Shown: in pieces, positions 33,986 through 47,533 of the stretch
Layout of the letters: each line of letters begins with the position of its first letter
Position numbering within the stretch: the first letter of the stretch is position 1
Source of the DNA: Ursus arctos
Taxonomy: Eukaryota > Chordata > Mammalia > Carnivora > Ursidae
Direction: 5' to 3'
DNA length: 64,000 nt
Assembly: GCF_023065955.2 (NCBI RefSeq)
Contig: NW_026622764.1
Coordinates: 44,957,833 to 45,021,832, forward strand
Program-made: the position numbers and the translations under genes
The notes under the pieces: model-generated
Told to the model about the DNA's origin: nothing
The model's database searches: none
What the model saw: the letters and a program-made list of their open reading frames with translations, nothing else

Positions 33986-36787
33986 TCTAGTCATTATACG
34001 TCACAATGATATATATTCATATATCATTATATTCAATATTATATTTATTACATTTATATTATATTCATTTATTCAAATATTAAATTCATTTATAATATAC
34101 AAACTATGTGTTTATATATACATCTTAAAATAGACACATCTATTTGCCAAGAAGTCATATTAAGACATTTCTCCAAGGGCATTCAAACAGTGATTGGGCG
34201 AGCAGCTGCATGGATCCAGGCATTCCAGGCCTCAGAGCTCTCACTCTTGGACATTATATTTGAGTTATTCATAAGTGACAGGGCAATATCATTCATGTAA
34301 AAATTTCTTGCCTTTTACTTCATCCCATCTGCCAAAGACAAGTCTGTATTGGCCCAGTAATTTTCTCTGCACTTTTACTTCCTGAAGAAGGTCTACTAAT
34401 TTCCAAGAGAGCAGCTGGGTCAATTTAAGGAGCAAAGGAATGGAAAGGGGGGGCACAGCAAAGACAGAGGACAAGGACTCCATGTCTGGAAAGCGAGCAC
34501 TCCTGAGTAGCTTTGGGGTGTAAAGATCTTGGGAAGAAAGAGAAGAGCTGTTACAGAGTGTTTCGGGAAATTATAAATGAGGTCCTCTTTGATAGAAAGA
34601 ATTCAAGTATACTGTGTATCCAAGTGATTTTACATCTCTCTCTCTCCCTCTCCTGGGAGTAACCTTCTTGACAGCGTTGTGTTCATCTTTCACTCTGCCA
34701 AAGACTCAGAGAATGTATATCAGATGGGGTCTTGACTCAGGTTGCCAGTGTGTTTGGAACAATATAGTGATCACTGGGTCACTGAATCTTTAAAGATTTT
34801 AGGGTTACTGCCTACACAAGGTGGAGAGAAAAAGTAAAGAAAATCATATACACTTAGGTTAAAGGAAACAAGGAATGAAAGATTCTCATTTAGCATATCA
34901 TTATCATATTAATGCCATTTTCAGCAGCAGTTAAGTCCCCAATTTGAAAGTGTGAAAATTCAATTTTTAATGGATTGCACTTCAGTATAAAAACTAATTT
35001 TTAGTTTTGCCCTTTCTTACATGAAAGAAAAAACAAAAAACAAAAACTCTAAACCTAATTTTAAAACTTAAAGGTCCTAATTTTAAAACTTGTGAACACA
35101 GTATTGTTATTGTTATTTGATTATCGTACATTTATATAGCACTTTTTATTCATAGACTAAATTAGCACATATTTTACAAGTATTTATTAGCCATCCTGAG
35201 AATTGAATGAGTCACTTTAAGTTCCAAAGAATAAACCAGAATCATTTTTTGCTATTGTATCATTGGATGGTAGTGTTATTCTTATTATCGTGAATAGTAA
35301 TGATTCATAGAGCATTACACATACTTCCATCTCAAAATAAGAGCTTATAATCATGTACAACCATCAGGATATAGTCAATGCCTCTTCATAAACAGCTTTA
35401 GAAATAGCTGTGCCTGGAAAATTCATTGGTAGCTTATGTGACTGGCAGAATTCCTGAAATACAAGCCACATTACTTGCAGGGATTGACGACAGGCTCCCG
35501 CAAACTGAATACACAGAATCTGATGGTCAGTTCCAATTCTACTTAGGTTGTGTAGATATGGATATAAAGCGATGTTAGGTTATTGTGGCTGACATGAAGC
35601 ATAAAAAGCAGAATCTTCAAGGAGTTATTCTCAATTGAAAGTGACATACAATAATAAGAAAACAATTCTAGGCAAAACAAAATAGTAGCAACAAGAAATA
35701 TGAAAGAGGAGAAAAAAGAAAAAGGAAAGAGTAATGGCTGGGAGGGGGACAGCATTATCCTGGGGGTGGGGGAGGATTGGACAACTTTCCTAAAATTACC
35801 AGCAAGTTAAGATATGAATCTATCCAGTTCTGGATTACCCAGATAAGTATTTTAGTGATCACAACCTAAACGCATAATAAATTATGTTCGTTAGTTCATT
35901 GTATTCATTAAAAATACATTAAAATTAAAACAACAGCTAAGATGTACACGTTTTGTGAGACACTAAGAATTAGATAAGGATGTGAATTTAGAACTTGTGC
36001 AGGCATGCAAACAGAGGCACATTTTCTTCAGAAAGTCTTAGATTCATGAAACCATGTCCATATGTTTAACTTTAAAATTTAGGTCCCTTGGTCTGACAAA
36101 GAATATTTATGTGCCATCTGGGCATGAGAAATAGTGTCTAGAAGATATTATTTACAAACTGGAGTACTGGGAATCCTAGGACATTTTATTGTTTTGCAGA
36201 TATGACATAATAATTAATTTTTTTTCTTGAAACTAGGATTTTAGGACACTTTAGTTAACAGGCACAGTGTCCTTACCGGGTCAGACTCTGTTAAGTTGAT
36301 GCCAAGTTGTTAATGCTCTACTCCATCTAAGAGTTTCTCAAAATAATCTAGATCAGAAACATATATCTAGATCTCACAAAACGCCGTAAGAAATTGATAG
36401 TGTTTGTCCTACTGTTAAGCTTCCCTCAGCAATTCTGAGGTTCCAACCAGCATGTCCATTGTATCTTTCTTTTTCCAGACCACTTTTTGCTTGGAATTTC
36501 TAGCAAAGGAATAGTTAGGGGTGAGTCATGATTACAGGCTTATGAAGCTTTTTTGTTTGGGCGACTACACCTTTAGTTTAATTGTAACACAGCCTTTCTA
36601 AGATAAAAACAAAATTTTAGCAATGCTGTTTTACTTTTAAATGCTAATTAACTACAACTGGTGATAATGGCTATTTATTAAATTGAACTTACCAATATAA
36701 CATATGAAAAATTCATCTCATAATACCCCCATCCAGTTTTGTTTGTTGTTGTTTAATCTAGCAGGATGGCACAATTATTTGGCTCAT
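33986..36787. other. AT-rich and unclassified sequence
   Basis: 34010-34130 is an ATTAT/ATATT-rich patch. 34140-34600 is less AT-rich and unclassified; it may hold an old repeat but I could not name one. 35130-35215 ('atttatatagcactttttat') weakly resembles MIR antisense. No credible gene. Confidence 0.4.
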
Positions 36788-36866
36788 TGCCATTTTTTTT
36801 AAATTAAGTTTTTAATTTTAATTCCAGTATAGTTAATACAGTGTTGGATTAGTTTCAAGTGTATGC
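36788..36866 (-). repeat. L1 3'UTR end fragment, antisense
   Basis: A T tract followed by 'ttaattccagtatagttaat' and 'agtgttggattagtttcaag' is the antisense carnivore L1 3' end, only about 80 bp long. No clear duplication seen. Confidence 0.65.
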
Positions 36867-37477
36867 TGTTTGTTTTTATTTTATTTTCTTCTGGTCCTGT
36901 TTCTGTGAGTGTTACCTCACCTCTCCTCCTACCCATATGACTCCTCTCAGGAACCCTCTGAACCTACAGTTTCTCTCTGTCACAGTATCCTCTTGAGCCT
37001 GTTTTAGCCACTATTCTAATTAAAAAAAAAAAAAAAAAACCTTCAGTGAAAGAGCGAAAATAGTGTTTGACTAAATATCTGGGTTCCATGATCTAGACAA
37101 GTTGCCACATTAAATTAACTGTCACGACTTTGTTTCCCACTATTTTGATAATCATGTCTGTTTGAATAACTGTGAGTTGAAGAATAATATCGAGAGCTGA
37201 TAGCAAAACTAATAAGCAAACACACACAAAGTTTGTCTAGAGCATTGCCTGAAATCCAGTTCAGTGCAGAACTTTTTTTTTAGTGTTAACAAAATAAAGT
37301 GGGAATATTGTGTAGAAACAATAATTACAGAGGTTAAAGAGCATGTTTCAAGCTACAAGCATGAGACAAACGTAGTAGTAAGAGGTGAAAATAGGAAAAA
37401 CACTAATATACCAGTTGGCATTTTTCTCAACTATTAAAATAATGGGGTAAAATGAGGTAGTTTCAAATTCTTTCCTT
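36867..37477. other. Unique sequence with A tract
   Basis: No gene or classified repeat recognised; homopolymer A at about 37022-37039. Confidence 0.4.
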
Positions 37478-38016
37478 TACTCTCAAGTCTTTGTTCAAAT
37501 GTATTTTTCATCTTGCCTCTCCTGACTATCTATTTAAAATTCAAGCTCATCCCTCCTTCCCCACGGCATTCCTCATTCCCTCCTCCCTGCCCTGCTCTTT
37601 CCTTTCTCCCTAGCACTTGTAATCTCTTGACGTACTGTATAATTCATTTATCTGCATATTGTTTACTGTCTGTCTTCCCTCCGTGATGAAGAAAGTTCAA
37701 AGAGGGCAGGTATCATTGTACATTTTCTTCTCTGATGGATCCCTGTGTCTAGAACAGTGTCTGGTACATAAAAGATGCTCAAGAAATACTTGTTAGGGGC
37801 GCCTGGGTGGCTCAGTCATTAAGTGTCTGGCTTCAGCTCAGGGCGTGATCCTAGAGTCTTGGGATCAAGCCCCGCATCGGGCTCTTCCGCTATGAGCCTG
37901 CTTCTTCCTCTCCCACTCCCCCTGCTTGTGTTCCCTCTCTTGCTGGCTGTCTCTCTCTCTGTCAAATAAATAAATAAAATCTTTAAAAAAAAATAAATAC
38001 TTGTTAAATATATGAC
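37478..38016 (+). repeat. L2 LINE 3' end (first copy), split by a SINE
   Basis: Antiquated L2 in sense direction: 'tctcctgactatctatttaa', 'tagcacttgtaatctcttga' and 'aaagagggcaggtatcattg', then the classical L2 terminus 'cagtgtctggtacataaaag' and 'gctcaagaaatacttgtt'. A SINE has inserted in the last bases (37796-37994) and duplicated the L2 end. No coding frame. Confidence 0.85.
37784..38006 (+). mobile_element. CAN-SINE, bear-type, in L2 3' end
   Basis: SINE 37796-37994 starts 'ggggcgcctgggtggctcag' with a tRNA-like head including A box and a B-box-like 'gggatcaagcccc'. The body has 'ttccgctatgagcctgcttc', a CT-rich run, then AATAAATAAATAAAATC and an A tail. The perfect 12-bp duplication AAATACTTGTTA lies at 37784-37795 and 37995-38006. 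Little divergence from the copies at 52.8 and 54.6 kb, so it is relatively young. Minus-strand frames of 60-68 codons across it are accidental. Confidence 0.97.
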
Positions 38017-38139
38017 TGTCTGCACTCTCCAAACAATAACCAGCCAATCATATCATGTCACTTTCTACCTTTCCAGTTACAAAAATGGAAATTCCATTTC
38101 CCCTCATGACTTACACAGTCATTCATGAATTACTTTCAC

Positions 38140-38590
38140 CTTCCTCTGCATTTCATCTCACTCTGCTCTTTCCTCCCCAACTAGGCTGACTTTCTTTCAG
38201 CTTTTCACATATGCCAAATTTGCTCTTGCCTGAGGGCATTTCTTCTAGCTGGCCCAACTGCCTGGATCCATTTCCAACTGATCTTTGCCAACATGGCTTT
38301 GTTATTTAGATCTTGGCAGAAATGTCACCTTTTTAGCAAAACATTTTCTGGCTACCCAATCTAAAAGAGCCACCCTGTTAATTGACATAACTGCGTCCTA
38401 TTTTAATTATTGACGTACTATTTATTATTAAGTGATTTTTTTCAATTTGTCTCATTTTCTGTCTCTCTTGCATTAGCATGCTGGCCTATCAAGGATCTAA
38501 TCTCTTTTTTTTCTCTTTTGTGTCCCCAGTTCCTTAAGTAGTGTCTGACACATAGTAGGTACTCAATAAATATTTATGAACTATATTAAT
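38140..38590 (+). repeat. L2 LINE 3' end (second copy)
   Basis: A second sense L2 3' portion: 'cttttcacatatgccaaatt', 'ttgcctgagggcatttcttc', 'ttggcagaaatgtcaccttt' and a terminal 'tgtctgacacatagtaggta' followed by 'ctcaataaatatttatgaac'. It repeats the terminus of the copy just upstream, so two independent L2 insertions lie in the same direction. Confidence 0.85.
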
Positions 38591-40797
38591 AGATCTGATG
38601 TTTAAGTCTTTAACACATTGACTCTGTCAATATAGTCTCACTTTTCAATTAACTAGATTAATTAGGTAAATTTACACAGATTTTTAAGTGACAGCTCTTT
38701 ACTAACAAATATGGGAATATAAACGAATCTAACTGACATATTACTGGAAGCAGGAACTCCTAAATTCTGGCCACTCTGATCTGCCCAGAGATATGAAGTA
38801 TTATACAATCCAGTAAACAAAAGATAAAACCATTTATTGGGTCTGTCTTTTTAATGTGAAAGCAAAAGGAATATAAACCACTTTAACATGACAACAGATT
38901 TCAGAATGGAGAAGCAGGTTTTATGTTTTCCAATTTCTCTCCCCACCCATGTTCCCTCTTCATCAGAATTCACCTCCTGAGATGGACCATGATTTTCATA
39001 CTTGCCTGTATCCAGCTATCTAAAATTAGGTATCAGAATTTTCAGTCCTCCTTTCGCATTGTTCAGACTCCCTCCCAATCCAGGACCAATTATTTTTCAG
39101 CTAGAAAGGTTTTAAAGAGTAGTTACACAGTGTGCCAGTAATCTTACATATCAAAAGTGTTAAATAGAGGCATGGAATGCTTTTAATATAGGGCAGGAAT
39201 TTTAGAGGATCAAGAAAGTGGCTATATAACACATGGTGGATAGTTACATAAATATCATAAATAAATGCTTGCAATAGAAAAAGAAAGTCATGGGACAGTA
39301 TGAAATAGAACCAACAGAATTGTTATAGTCTTTCTGCTCGGGTAGAACACAGGTTGGGGTATTTAGTAAATTATTCATAAAGCAGGTACAATCTCAGTTG
39401 GTTTTAGAAAATGGGTAAGATTCGTAACAACTCCTATGGTACAGTAAATAATAAATGTTTTCTGAATGCAGTGAGATTAGAAAGAAAATATATTACATTG
39501 GTTTTGAATGACAGTTGAAGGAATTTGGATATTTGACATATTCAATGAATGAAAATGGAATGCTTTTTAAAAGAGGAAGTGACACAAAATTGAATCCACT
39601 ACAATTGTGGAAGTTATCTGCTACGTAATAGCTGAAATTTGAAAAGTGTATTAATTAATTATAAATTGAATGTAAGTTTGTTTGGGAAAAACTATGTGCC
39701 TAAAGAGATGCTGACTTTTATAGAACAAGAAAAAAGGAGAAAATAGAAAAAAAGATAGTAGGGAAGATAAAAGACTCAAAAGAGCTCTCTATCCAATTCT
39801 AACTGCCTGGAGACAAATGTTGGACAGCTAGCTACCTAAGCAAATGAAGCAAATGCCCTCATAACATAAACAGACCTCATGATCTTCAACAAAAGTGGTA
39901 TCTTTTCCAATCATTTTTTCAAGACACAACTGATAATATTGACACTCATTTACCTTACACTTGACTGTGCTTTCCATCTCTTGTAATAGAAAATTAATTT
40001 CTAATAATTAGACTTACTTACCCATCCTGACTCTTAGTGAAGCAAACAAACACCCATTTTAGCGTCACCCCCTAGACTTGAATTTACTGTCATAATTTTA
40101 AAGAACTTTATCATAAGACTTTGGGTATGCTTTAATAAAGGATGGCCTAACAGTTTATCAAAGGTTATACCAAAGTTAGAGATTGTGATTAATGCAAGTT
40201 GTTGTTCTCTGAAATTACAGGTATAGTTCACTTTTTTCTCTTTGCATACAAATATGTTGCTTTGTTTTGTTTACTCAAGAAAAGTTTGTGTGAACCTCTT
40301 AAATTTAGATACTGTGAATGGATATAGAAACATGCCAAACCCACAGAAATATAAAAATAAATGGTAGAGATGTGCAAAGGGCTCATGAAAGATAAGAGTT
40401 ATTTAAAAAACGCACAGCTCTTCACTCCTTCTTGATTAAGAGGCTACCCAGAGAAGCAGGCACAAAGGGATTTCATGGCTCTGCTTCATTTGGAATTCTA
40501 GGAACTGGGACTGGGTGTGAGAATAAAGCTGAGTGTGGCCAAGCTGTAGAGGATGAGAAGGTGTATTTGGGGATTACAGATGATTGAAACATTTGTTTTA
40601 TAAGAACAAGCAAGGACCCCTAACTAGATTGACACATCTTGAAATGAGCTGGCTGACCACACAACATTGGTGTCATATTCAAGAGGGATTTCTGATACAA
40701 TTTTCAAAGGACAAAGACTTGTTTAGATTGCCTATCAATTCATCTATCAGAGAAAAGAGACTGCTAGGCAACTCAGCTGTTCATTTTATACCCATCT
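38591..40797. other. Unique AT-rich sequence
   Basis: No gene or classified repeat recognised. Confidence 0.45.
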
Positions 40798-41100
40798 CCA
40801 TCCATTCATTCATTCAATTAATATTTATTCAAACCCTTTGCAGTGTGCTCAACAAAGCATAAAGGAATTAATGCCCATATGAGTGGGATAGAAAGACAGT
40901 GAACATGGTAAGTAGAATATAATTGATTACTTGTACTAGCATTAAAAAATTAAAGCAGGAATTAAATGAAACATAAAGGGTATGAGGAAATTTGAAATTT
41001 TAGATAGGTGGCCAGGGAAGTCTCAACTGAAAGGGAAATTTTTGTTTTGACTTGAAGGAAGTGAAGGAACAGCTAAGCCATGATCTTTCAAGAAAATGTG
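40798..41100 (-). repeat. L2 LINE fragment, antisense
   Basis: The left edge 'attcattcattcaattaata' is the antisense L2 terminus. Further in, 'gataggtggccagggaagtc' and 'gacttgaaggaagtgaagga' match the antisense L2 body. Non-coding. Confidence 0.65.
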
Positions 41101-41544
41101 AGAACCATCTGCCTTACGAGACTTGTCTATATGAGGTGAATCCTCTGTTCACAAAATAGGCTTGATTCTTTAATGCATTCGTGTGTTTTGATATGCTATT
41201 GCCTGGAATAACTTCCTTGCATTTCACATGTACATCTTTCAAAATCTACCAGTTACTAGACAGCTGTCGCTTTTGGATTTTACACTTTCTGAGGTCATAG
41301 TCTATTCACTTTTCACCAGCGAAAGCGTGGTGGCCAGTGCTTTGCACACAAGTATTTGCATATAAACTATTTAAACATGCATGTAGTGTCAACCTTAGAC
41401 TTCATATGATACAGAAAATCTCCTAGAAATCTTGGAGGTAATTGGAAAAAATTCTGTGAAGCAAAGAAAACACAAAGCAAAACAAAAGCAGCATGTTATG
41501 ATTTACCTGAAGCATGCAAGATCAAATACACGTCAGTATGGAAT

Positions 41545-41760
41545 AAGTATCAATAATATTGCTTGAGCACCTGCTAGACACTAAGTACTATGAGTTATAG
41601 ACAGCAAAGTGGAGAAGATATCGTTCTTACTCATGCTAAGCTCACAGTATGATATAAATAAAAGACACACTCAACCAGAATAGATCAAGCAATACAAGGT
41701 TAAATGCTGAAATTATGCGCTGAGTAAGGAAAGTTGTGAATTCCTTTGGCCATATATGGC
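41545..41760 (-). repeat. L2-type LINE fragment, antisense
   Basis: 'tgcttgagcacctgctagac', 'cactaagtactatgagttat' and 'ttactcatgctaagctcaca' have the order of the antisense L2 3' region ('gagcacctactatgtgcca...gagctcacagtct'). Strongly diverged. Confidence 0.55.
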
Positions 41761-44623
41761 TCCCCAGAGCTATTTACTTCCCAAGGCAGGTGAGAGTTCT
41801 TTCTTTGGCTATACAATTTCTTAGCCTAGATATTACATTATATCCCTCTCCTGTGTTACGATTTATTAATAACTAAAACCTATCCTTCAGGAAACTTTGA
41901 CACCTGCATAAACAACTAGACTCTGCTTCATATTTATAGAAGCAAGCTTGAAAGTTTAGGTGTAGCAATATAAGAACTAGTTATTTTATCTTTTCAGTTA
42001 AGTTAATTATATGTATCCTTACCTTTCAAAACATTATTTATTGGCTTCCTCGGGTACAATAGTGTTCCAGAAGTCAATATATCAAATAGTTGTATATCCT
42101 CTAACTATTCTTCTCTGATTTAGTTAGAGGCTGCCACATATTGTAAAGCTACTTGAGGATAACAGGATGTGGTTCTCTTCCATTAGAAACAAAAGCAATT
42201 ACGTAGAGAGGCACAGTGTCTCCATTCTGCCTCTGTTGTATTATCCAAATTAGAGTTCCACCTTTATGAGAAACTGCTGGTCTCAAAATTGCTAGCTTAT
42301 TGCAGTTACCCAGTGATTCACCTCATTTCTGAAGTTAAACCTCTTTGATTATGCCATAATTGTAATTTATGTACTTTTATGAATTTCAATTATTTCAAGA
42401 CTTCAAGAATATAGTTCATATGTTGTGAAGGAGATACAAAGCTGTTTGTTCTCTGGTGAACTCTAAGAGTTAGAAAAATTCCCTACTCTTTGCCTCCAGT
42501 TCTCCCACTTAATCTTGGTTGTCAAATAGTATATTTTTAGACTTTTATTTTCGATCGTGCATCCCTGTTCTTAGAACACTGCATATTGAAGATTTGGCCT
42601 TTGGTTCAGAACCTGAGCAAGCATGTACTGATCCCATGAGTAGTTTTGTGGCCTTCTTATATGTACTTTGCCATTACAAACTCATAAAATGCAACTGATG
42701 ACTTTTGAAATTATTTCTTTCATGTCTTTCTCTGACAATGACTACTTGAAGGAAGTGACCATGCCTTCCCCTTTACTCTGCACAATAGGATGAATGAATG
42801 AAGCTTTTGGGTCATCTTTCAGCACTACACTTTTGCTTTTCACTGTCATTGTTCTGCATTGTCCTCCTTTTGCTCCTCCCAAGTGATGCCATTACTCCCT
42901 CTTTTTTCTGCAGCTTTTCCAAAGCCATCAGTGTCATGAAAGCCTGGTCAGAACAAGAGTTGGCTTTATCCATGCTTTCTTTTTTTCTTTGCATGAATGA
43001 AAACAAAATCTATTCTTTGATAAAAAATAAAAATAATAAAGAATATGAGGTTTGTCTTTGAAATGTCATATATCACATTTATCCACCCTTTTGCCCTTTT
43101 CATATGTTGAAAATCATTTAATATGACTTTGTTTTCCCCTGCCATTCCTGCTTTTTCTTCCCATCCATTTGTCCATTTTTCTCTGTTCTATCTCTTTTCC
43201 TTTCACTTTCTTTTTCTCTCTATCTGTTAACATGCTGACCTAAACCTGCTCATTTATAGGCTCTCAGACTTTGTATAGCACATATAGATAAATATAGTCT
43301 TGTGAATGTAGCTCAGCTCTCTGATGTTTATGTCCCAACAACAGAGCAAGACTATTCTACAATCCCTCATGTTGGCTCAACTTAAGTAACTAAAATACTC
43401 TTTTGCTTTCAGAATAGATTTCAGGTCCTTTGTTGGGATTTTTGCCTAGGAACTAGGACTTCTTCATTGTATCCCAAAACAGAAGGATCTGCAAGAACCA
43501 TAGAAGTGCTATTCAAGCAATTGTTGGCATACCCTTCCCATTCTTGCTACAACATTCTATCTGCCAATTGTTACAGATATCAATATCAACACCAGTCTGG
43601 GTTTAACATACTCCTTTATCTGGAGATTTGGGCAAACTGGCGACACTCCTTGGAAGCAATCTGTGAAAGTATAATAGAAGCTCATTTCCAGCTCCCTCCA
43701 CTTTCCTGTAAGCTCTGCTGAGCTTACTGTCAGCTCTGCTGTCACCATATGCCAGAGGCCGTCTCCCATGATGACAACATAGTAATTGCAGATATTTTAA
43801 GTTTTATGTTATTTCAATAAAAATAATTTACCTGCCCTAGAAGAAATTTCTGATCAAAGCAGGAATGAAAAAGAATAATAAATCTCTTGCTTCTGTAGGA
43901 GTTAAATGTAGGGAGAGGGGAATGAGGAGGCCAGTAGAGTCAAGTTCACAGCGTGGAGTTAGGAAATGTCCTTATTATGATATACTACCTCTTGACCAAA
44001 AGAAAAAAGCCGTTTACTAATTCAAGGTTCTTGCCATTTACTGTACTCAGTAATGGTTAGAACATTTTCCAATAGTGATGTATATTCTTCATGTTGGAGG
44101 TATAACAAAATGAGAAGAGAAAAAAAAAAGCTGATTGATATTATAAATCAATTTTTTTTTTTTTTTGCAAACTGCTTACTAGCATGGGACATTACAATGG
44201 AGTAAAATAATGCAGTAAATAGTATAAATTTATTTTATCGTAAATTTTATTGAATAACAATGGTAAACAACATAACTGCATGCTCAGACTTCTAGTTTAT
44301 ATAATATCATGGATATATGCTTATATGAATTTATTAGAAATATAGCTTCTGAATCATTTATCAGGCTGTGTATTATAACTATAATATCATCTCTACATCA
44401 TCTTTCCAAGTGTTTTTCTTATTTTGTTCTTCCTCTCATTTGTAAAATTTAACTGGTAAAATTATTAAAGATATAGTCAGTATCTGGGCCCACATCTGGT
44501 TTATTAATCCTTTTCCCTATTGAAGGGAGGGGAATTGCTTCTTTATATCTACTTTATTCATAGAAATTTAAGAAGAAAAGTAATAAATATGGAGAAAGGA
44601 CTCTTGATAAAATTTAGAATAGG
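41761..44623. other. Unique sequence
   Basis: No gene or classified repeat recognised; poly-A at about 44121-44130 and poly-T at about 44152-44166. Frames of 84-92 codons here show no domain. Confidence 0.4.
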
Positions 44624-44842
44624 ACATTTCCTACCTGGGACACCTGGGTGGCTCCGTCAGTTAAGTGTCTGCATTCAGCTCAGGTCATGATCCTAGAGTC
44701 CAGGGGATGGAACCCTGTTTCTCTGCTCACTGGGGAGCCTGCTTCTCCCTCTCCCTCAGCTCCTACCCCTGCTTGTGCTCTCTCTCTCAAATAAATAAAT
44801 AAAATCTTAGAAAAAAAAAAAGAGAGAGAACATCTCCTACCT
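44624..44842 (+). mobile_element. CAN-SINE, older caniform type
   Basis: SINE 44637-44829 begins 'gggacacctgggtggctccg', has a decayed B box, the body 'ctgctcactggggagcctgc', a CT run, AATAAATAAATAAAATC and an A/GA tail. The flanks ACATTTCCTACCT (44624-44636) and ACATCTCCTACCT (44830-44842) differ by one base. The body lacks the bear-type 'ccgctatgagcc' word, marking an older subfamily. Confidence 0.95.
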
Positions 44843-45079
44843 GCAATTTTAAAGCCTCCTTAAACTTATAATAAAAGTACTGGTACCGTTCAGTTCTTTG
44901 TTAGCTAATCCTAACTCCTCATTCTCTGAATGTTGTCTTTTAAGGCAGTTGACTTTTAGAATTTGCTGTCACATAGAAAAAAACGTTACATATAGTAAGC
45001 TGGAGATTCGTGTAAGGAATTCCTAAAAAAAGTGATACTTGGATAAATTTTCAAAAAAGAAAAAAAAAGATATATCCAG

Positions 45080-45700
45080 TAGAAGTAAAGGTTCTAATAT
45101 TCCCTGACAAATGCTCAGAGGCAGAGACGTGCATGTATTTAACTTAAGCACTAGAGTTAAAATGAGAAATGAGACTAAGTAGCCAGGGCTAGATGATAAA
45201 AACATCTAGAACTGTAGTCAAGGAGATTGGACTTTATCTTAAAGATTACCTTGTAGTATTTTAAAAAAAGATTTTATTTATTTGACAGAGAGAGAGGGCA
45301 CACAAGCAGGGGGAGTGGGAGAGGGACAAGCAGACTCCTCACTGAGCAAGGAACCTGATGTGGGACTCAATCCCAGGACCTGGGATCATGACCTGAGCCA
45401 AAGGCAGATGCCTAACTGACTGAACCACCCAGGTGCCCCTACCTTGTAGTATTTTAACCTGAAATTTATTGAAGCATTTTAAGCAGGGGGGGCGGAGAGA
45501 GACATGCTTACATTTCTATTTTTGTCAGGTCATCTGTCAGGATAATGGAGGATGGGACAGGCTGAGTGGGTAGGCAGCTACATCCATGCTGCCAGTGGCA
45601 GTGGACATGGTTCTAGACCTGAGTGGTGGCAATGGAAGCAGGGAGAGATATCTAAAGTATGGGATGTGGGGATCCTGGATGCAAACAAAGGACTTGCAGA
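45080..45700 (-). repeat. L2 LINE fragment, antisense, split by a SINE
   Basis: Antisense L2 body: 'agccagggctagatgataaa', 'gagattggactttatcttaa', then past the SINE 'cattttaagcaggggggg' and 'gtggtggcaatggaagcagg'. The halves join cleanly around the SINE duplication. Non-coding and old. Confidence 0.65.
45247..45457 (-). mobile_element. CAN-SINE nested in L2
   Basis: SINE 45265-45439, antisense. It runs from the A-rich/AAGATTTTATTTATTTG side to 'gaaccacccaggtgcccc'. The 18-bp duplication TACCTTGTAGTATTTTAA is at 45247-45264 and 45440-45457. The body 'agactcctcactgagcaagg' is of the older caniform type. Confidence 0.95.
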
Positions 45701-46084
45701 GGATATTTTCCAAGAGATGCATTGAATAACAGGCTTTCTAGTTTTCATGCACTGGGCCAGAGAAAACAGGAATAGATGGGTTTGGAGAGAAAAAGAGGTA
45801 TTATGAATTCAGCTCCGGAGATTTCAGGTTTTTTAACTGTAATTCTGTAACTGCAAGTTAATTCTCTACTTAAACATTAATTATACAAATACCATATGTT
45901 TACAAAATGCTTCCTGCAGCTGCCTCTTAATGTTTGGGGAATACTGTATTTCTCTGCTGGTCTGGTGAAAGGCTGCCTTTTTAGTCTTTAGCAGAAAGAG
46001 AACAGCATCTAGACAAACTGCTCCCCCAGAGGATTTCCACTACTGCTCAAAAAAGCTTGCTTACATAGTCATATTCTGTTTTAC

Positions 46085-46320
46085 TATAGCGTTAGTGGGT
46101 AAGGGCACAAGACCTATATCCAGTTTGACTTGGTTCATAATCCTAATTTTTAGGGCTAGAAGCTTTGTGGCCTATGCCAAGTCTTACATTTTCTTTACCT
46201 TGGCTTACTCACTAAAATAAATAAAATGAAAAAATAATAACAGTTCCCACCTCATAAAATTGGTTTAAGATGTAAGGTGAGATCTCAACAAATGTTAGGT
46301 ATTATAAATATCAATATCTG
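46085..46320 (+). repeat. MIR SINE relic
   Basis: 'gtgggtaagggcacaagacc' (MIR tRNA-like head end), 'gttcataatcctaatttt' and 'gtggcctatgccaagtctta', then 'cagttcccacctcataaaat' and 'tgagatctcaacaaatgtta'. Order and spacing match full MIR on the + strand. Confidence 0.75.
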
Positions 46321-46721
46321 TGGTTAAAAGCTTGTAGTCATTCTCTTCCTTAGATTTTTAAATTTATCTGTTTAGTGTAGCTTTACACTCATAGATAAAT
46401 TAAGAACTTCTGACTAGCGTGCTAAATTGTAAGATCGTATGAAATCAATTGTTAATTTTTGAGACTAAATCCTCAGGCATGATTCTAGAGTAAAGATGAG
46501 TAGATCCAAACAATAAAGGATGAGTGTTGAAGAAGTGAATCTCTGTTACCCTCAGGGATAGTTACAAGTTTAGGATTTTAAACTTCTAGAAATTCTGCTG
46601 AGGTGAATGCAGGGAATAAATTAGTAGATGAAGATCTGTCTACAAATTTCACAGATGGTTGTTTGCTGCTGGGAAACTACTGTATATCAACCCCGGAGGT
46701 AAGATCATTATTTCTAAATCA

Positions 46722-46852
46722 ATAGTTCTCAACCGCGCCCATGCATCAGAATCTGACTCTGATTTCACTAGTCTGAGGTGTGACCTGGGCATTGAGATTT
46801 TAAAATATCCCTAGAGATTCTAATGGCAGCCATCTTTGAGAACAGTTGCTCT
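46722..46852 (+). mobile_element. MER5-like hAT-Charlie relic
   Basis: Both termini are visible: 'atagttctcaaccgcgccca' on the left and 'ctttgagaacagttgctc' on the right as its decayed inverted complement. The centre 'ctagtctgaggtgtgacctg' and 'ggcattgagattttaaaa' matches MER5A. Shortened internally; non-coding. Confidence 0.7.
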
Positions 46853-47533
46853 AAAGTGATTATTTCACATTCTCCCCCTCTGAATTCCTGTTAAGAGTTT
46901 TACAGTTAGTTACAAAAATAGAGAATGCAGGGCTTTATTTTTTTTATTGTTTATATTATTCATTTTCCAAATAATGGCAGCAAATATACATGCTGAGTCA
47001 AGAGATAAGTTTATTGTGCTTTACTCAAATTGGGACTGAGAGTTGGAAAGCAATAGAAAAGATCTAAGGTATTCTAATCCTATTTTAATTAAAACAAAAT
47101 TTGTAAGTCATTGATATAAATTCCAAATACTAAGTAAAATTATCCCTTTCAGTATATACCACAAGCTAATCTCAAGTTTATATTTTACGCATTCTTCCAA
47201 GTCACGCTCAGATCCTTGAGAATTTTCTTTCCTTGAACAACTATCTTAGCTCTCTTGTTTTTCCACATATTCTAGCATTGTAGTTTTTGTATATGTTTCA
47301 ATCTTTAAATCATGATCGTTAGAACAGATTAACACTGCGTAAGTGTTTACCTCAGGTGGATCTGAAAATTGTATTAAACAGAAAAGGAAAAAAATGCAGC
47401 AGTATCAAACATAGAAGAGTATTGTATGATATATTGTCGAACCATTTAAAATAGCTGGAGTTGATAATATGTAATAAAGTTTGTGAATACGTGCCTCTGG
47501 AATTGTGGAGATAGAATAATGTAGGTTCGCATT
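46853..47533. other. Unique AT-rich sequence
   Basis: No gene or classified repeat recognised. Confidence 0.4.
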
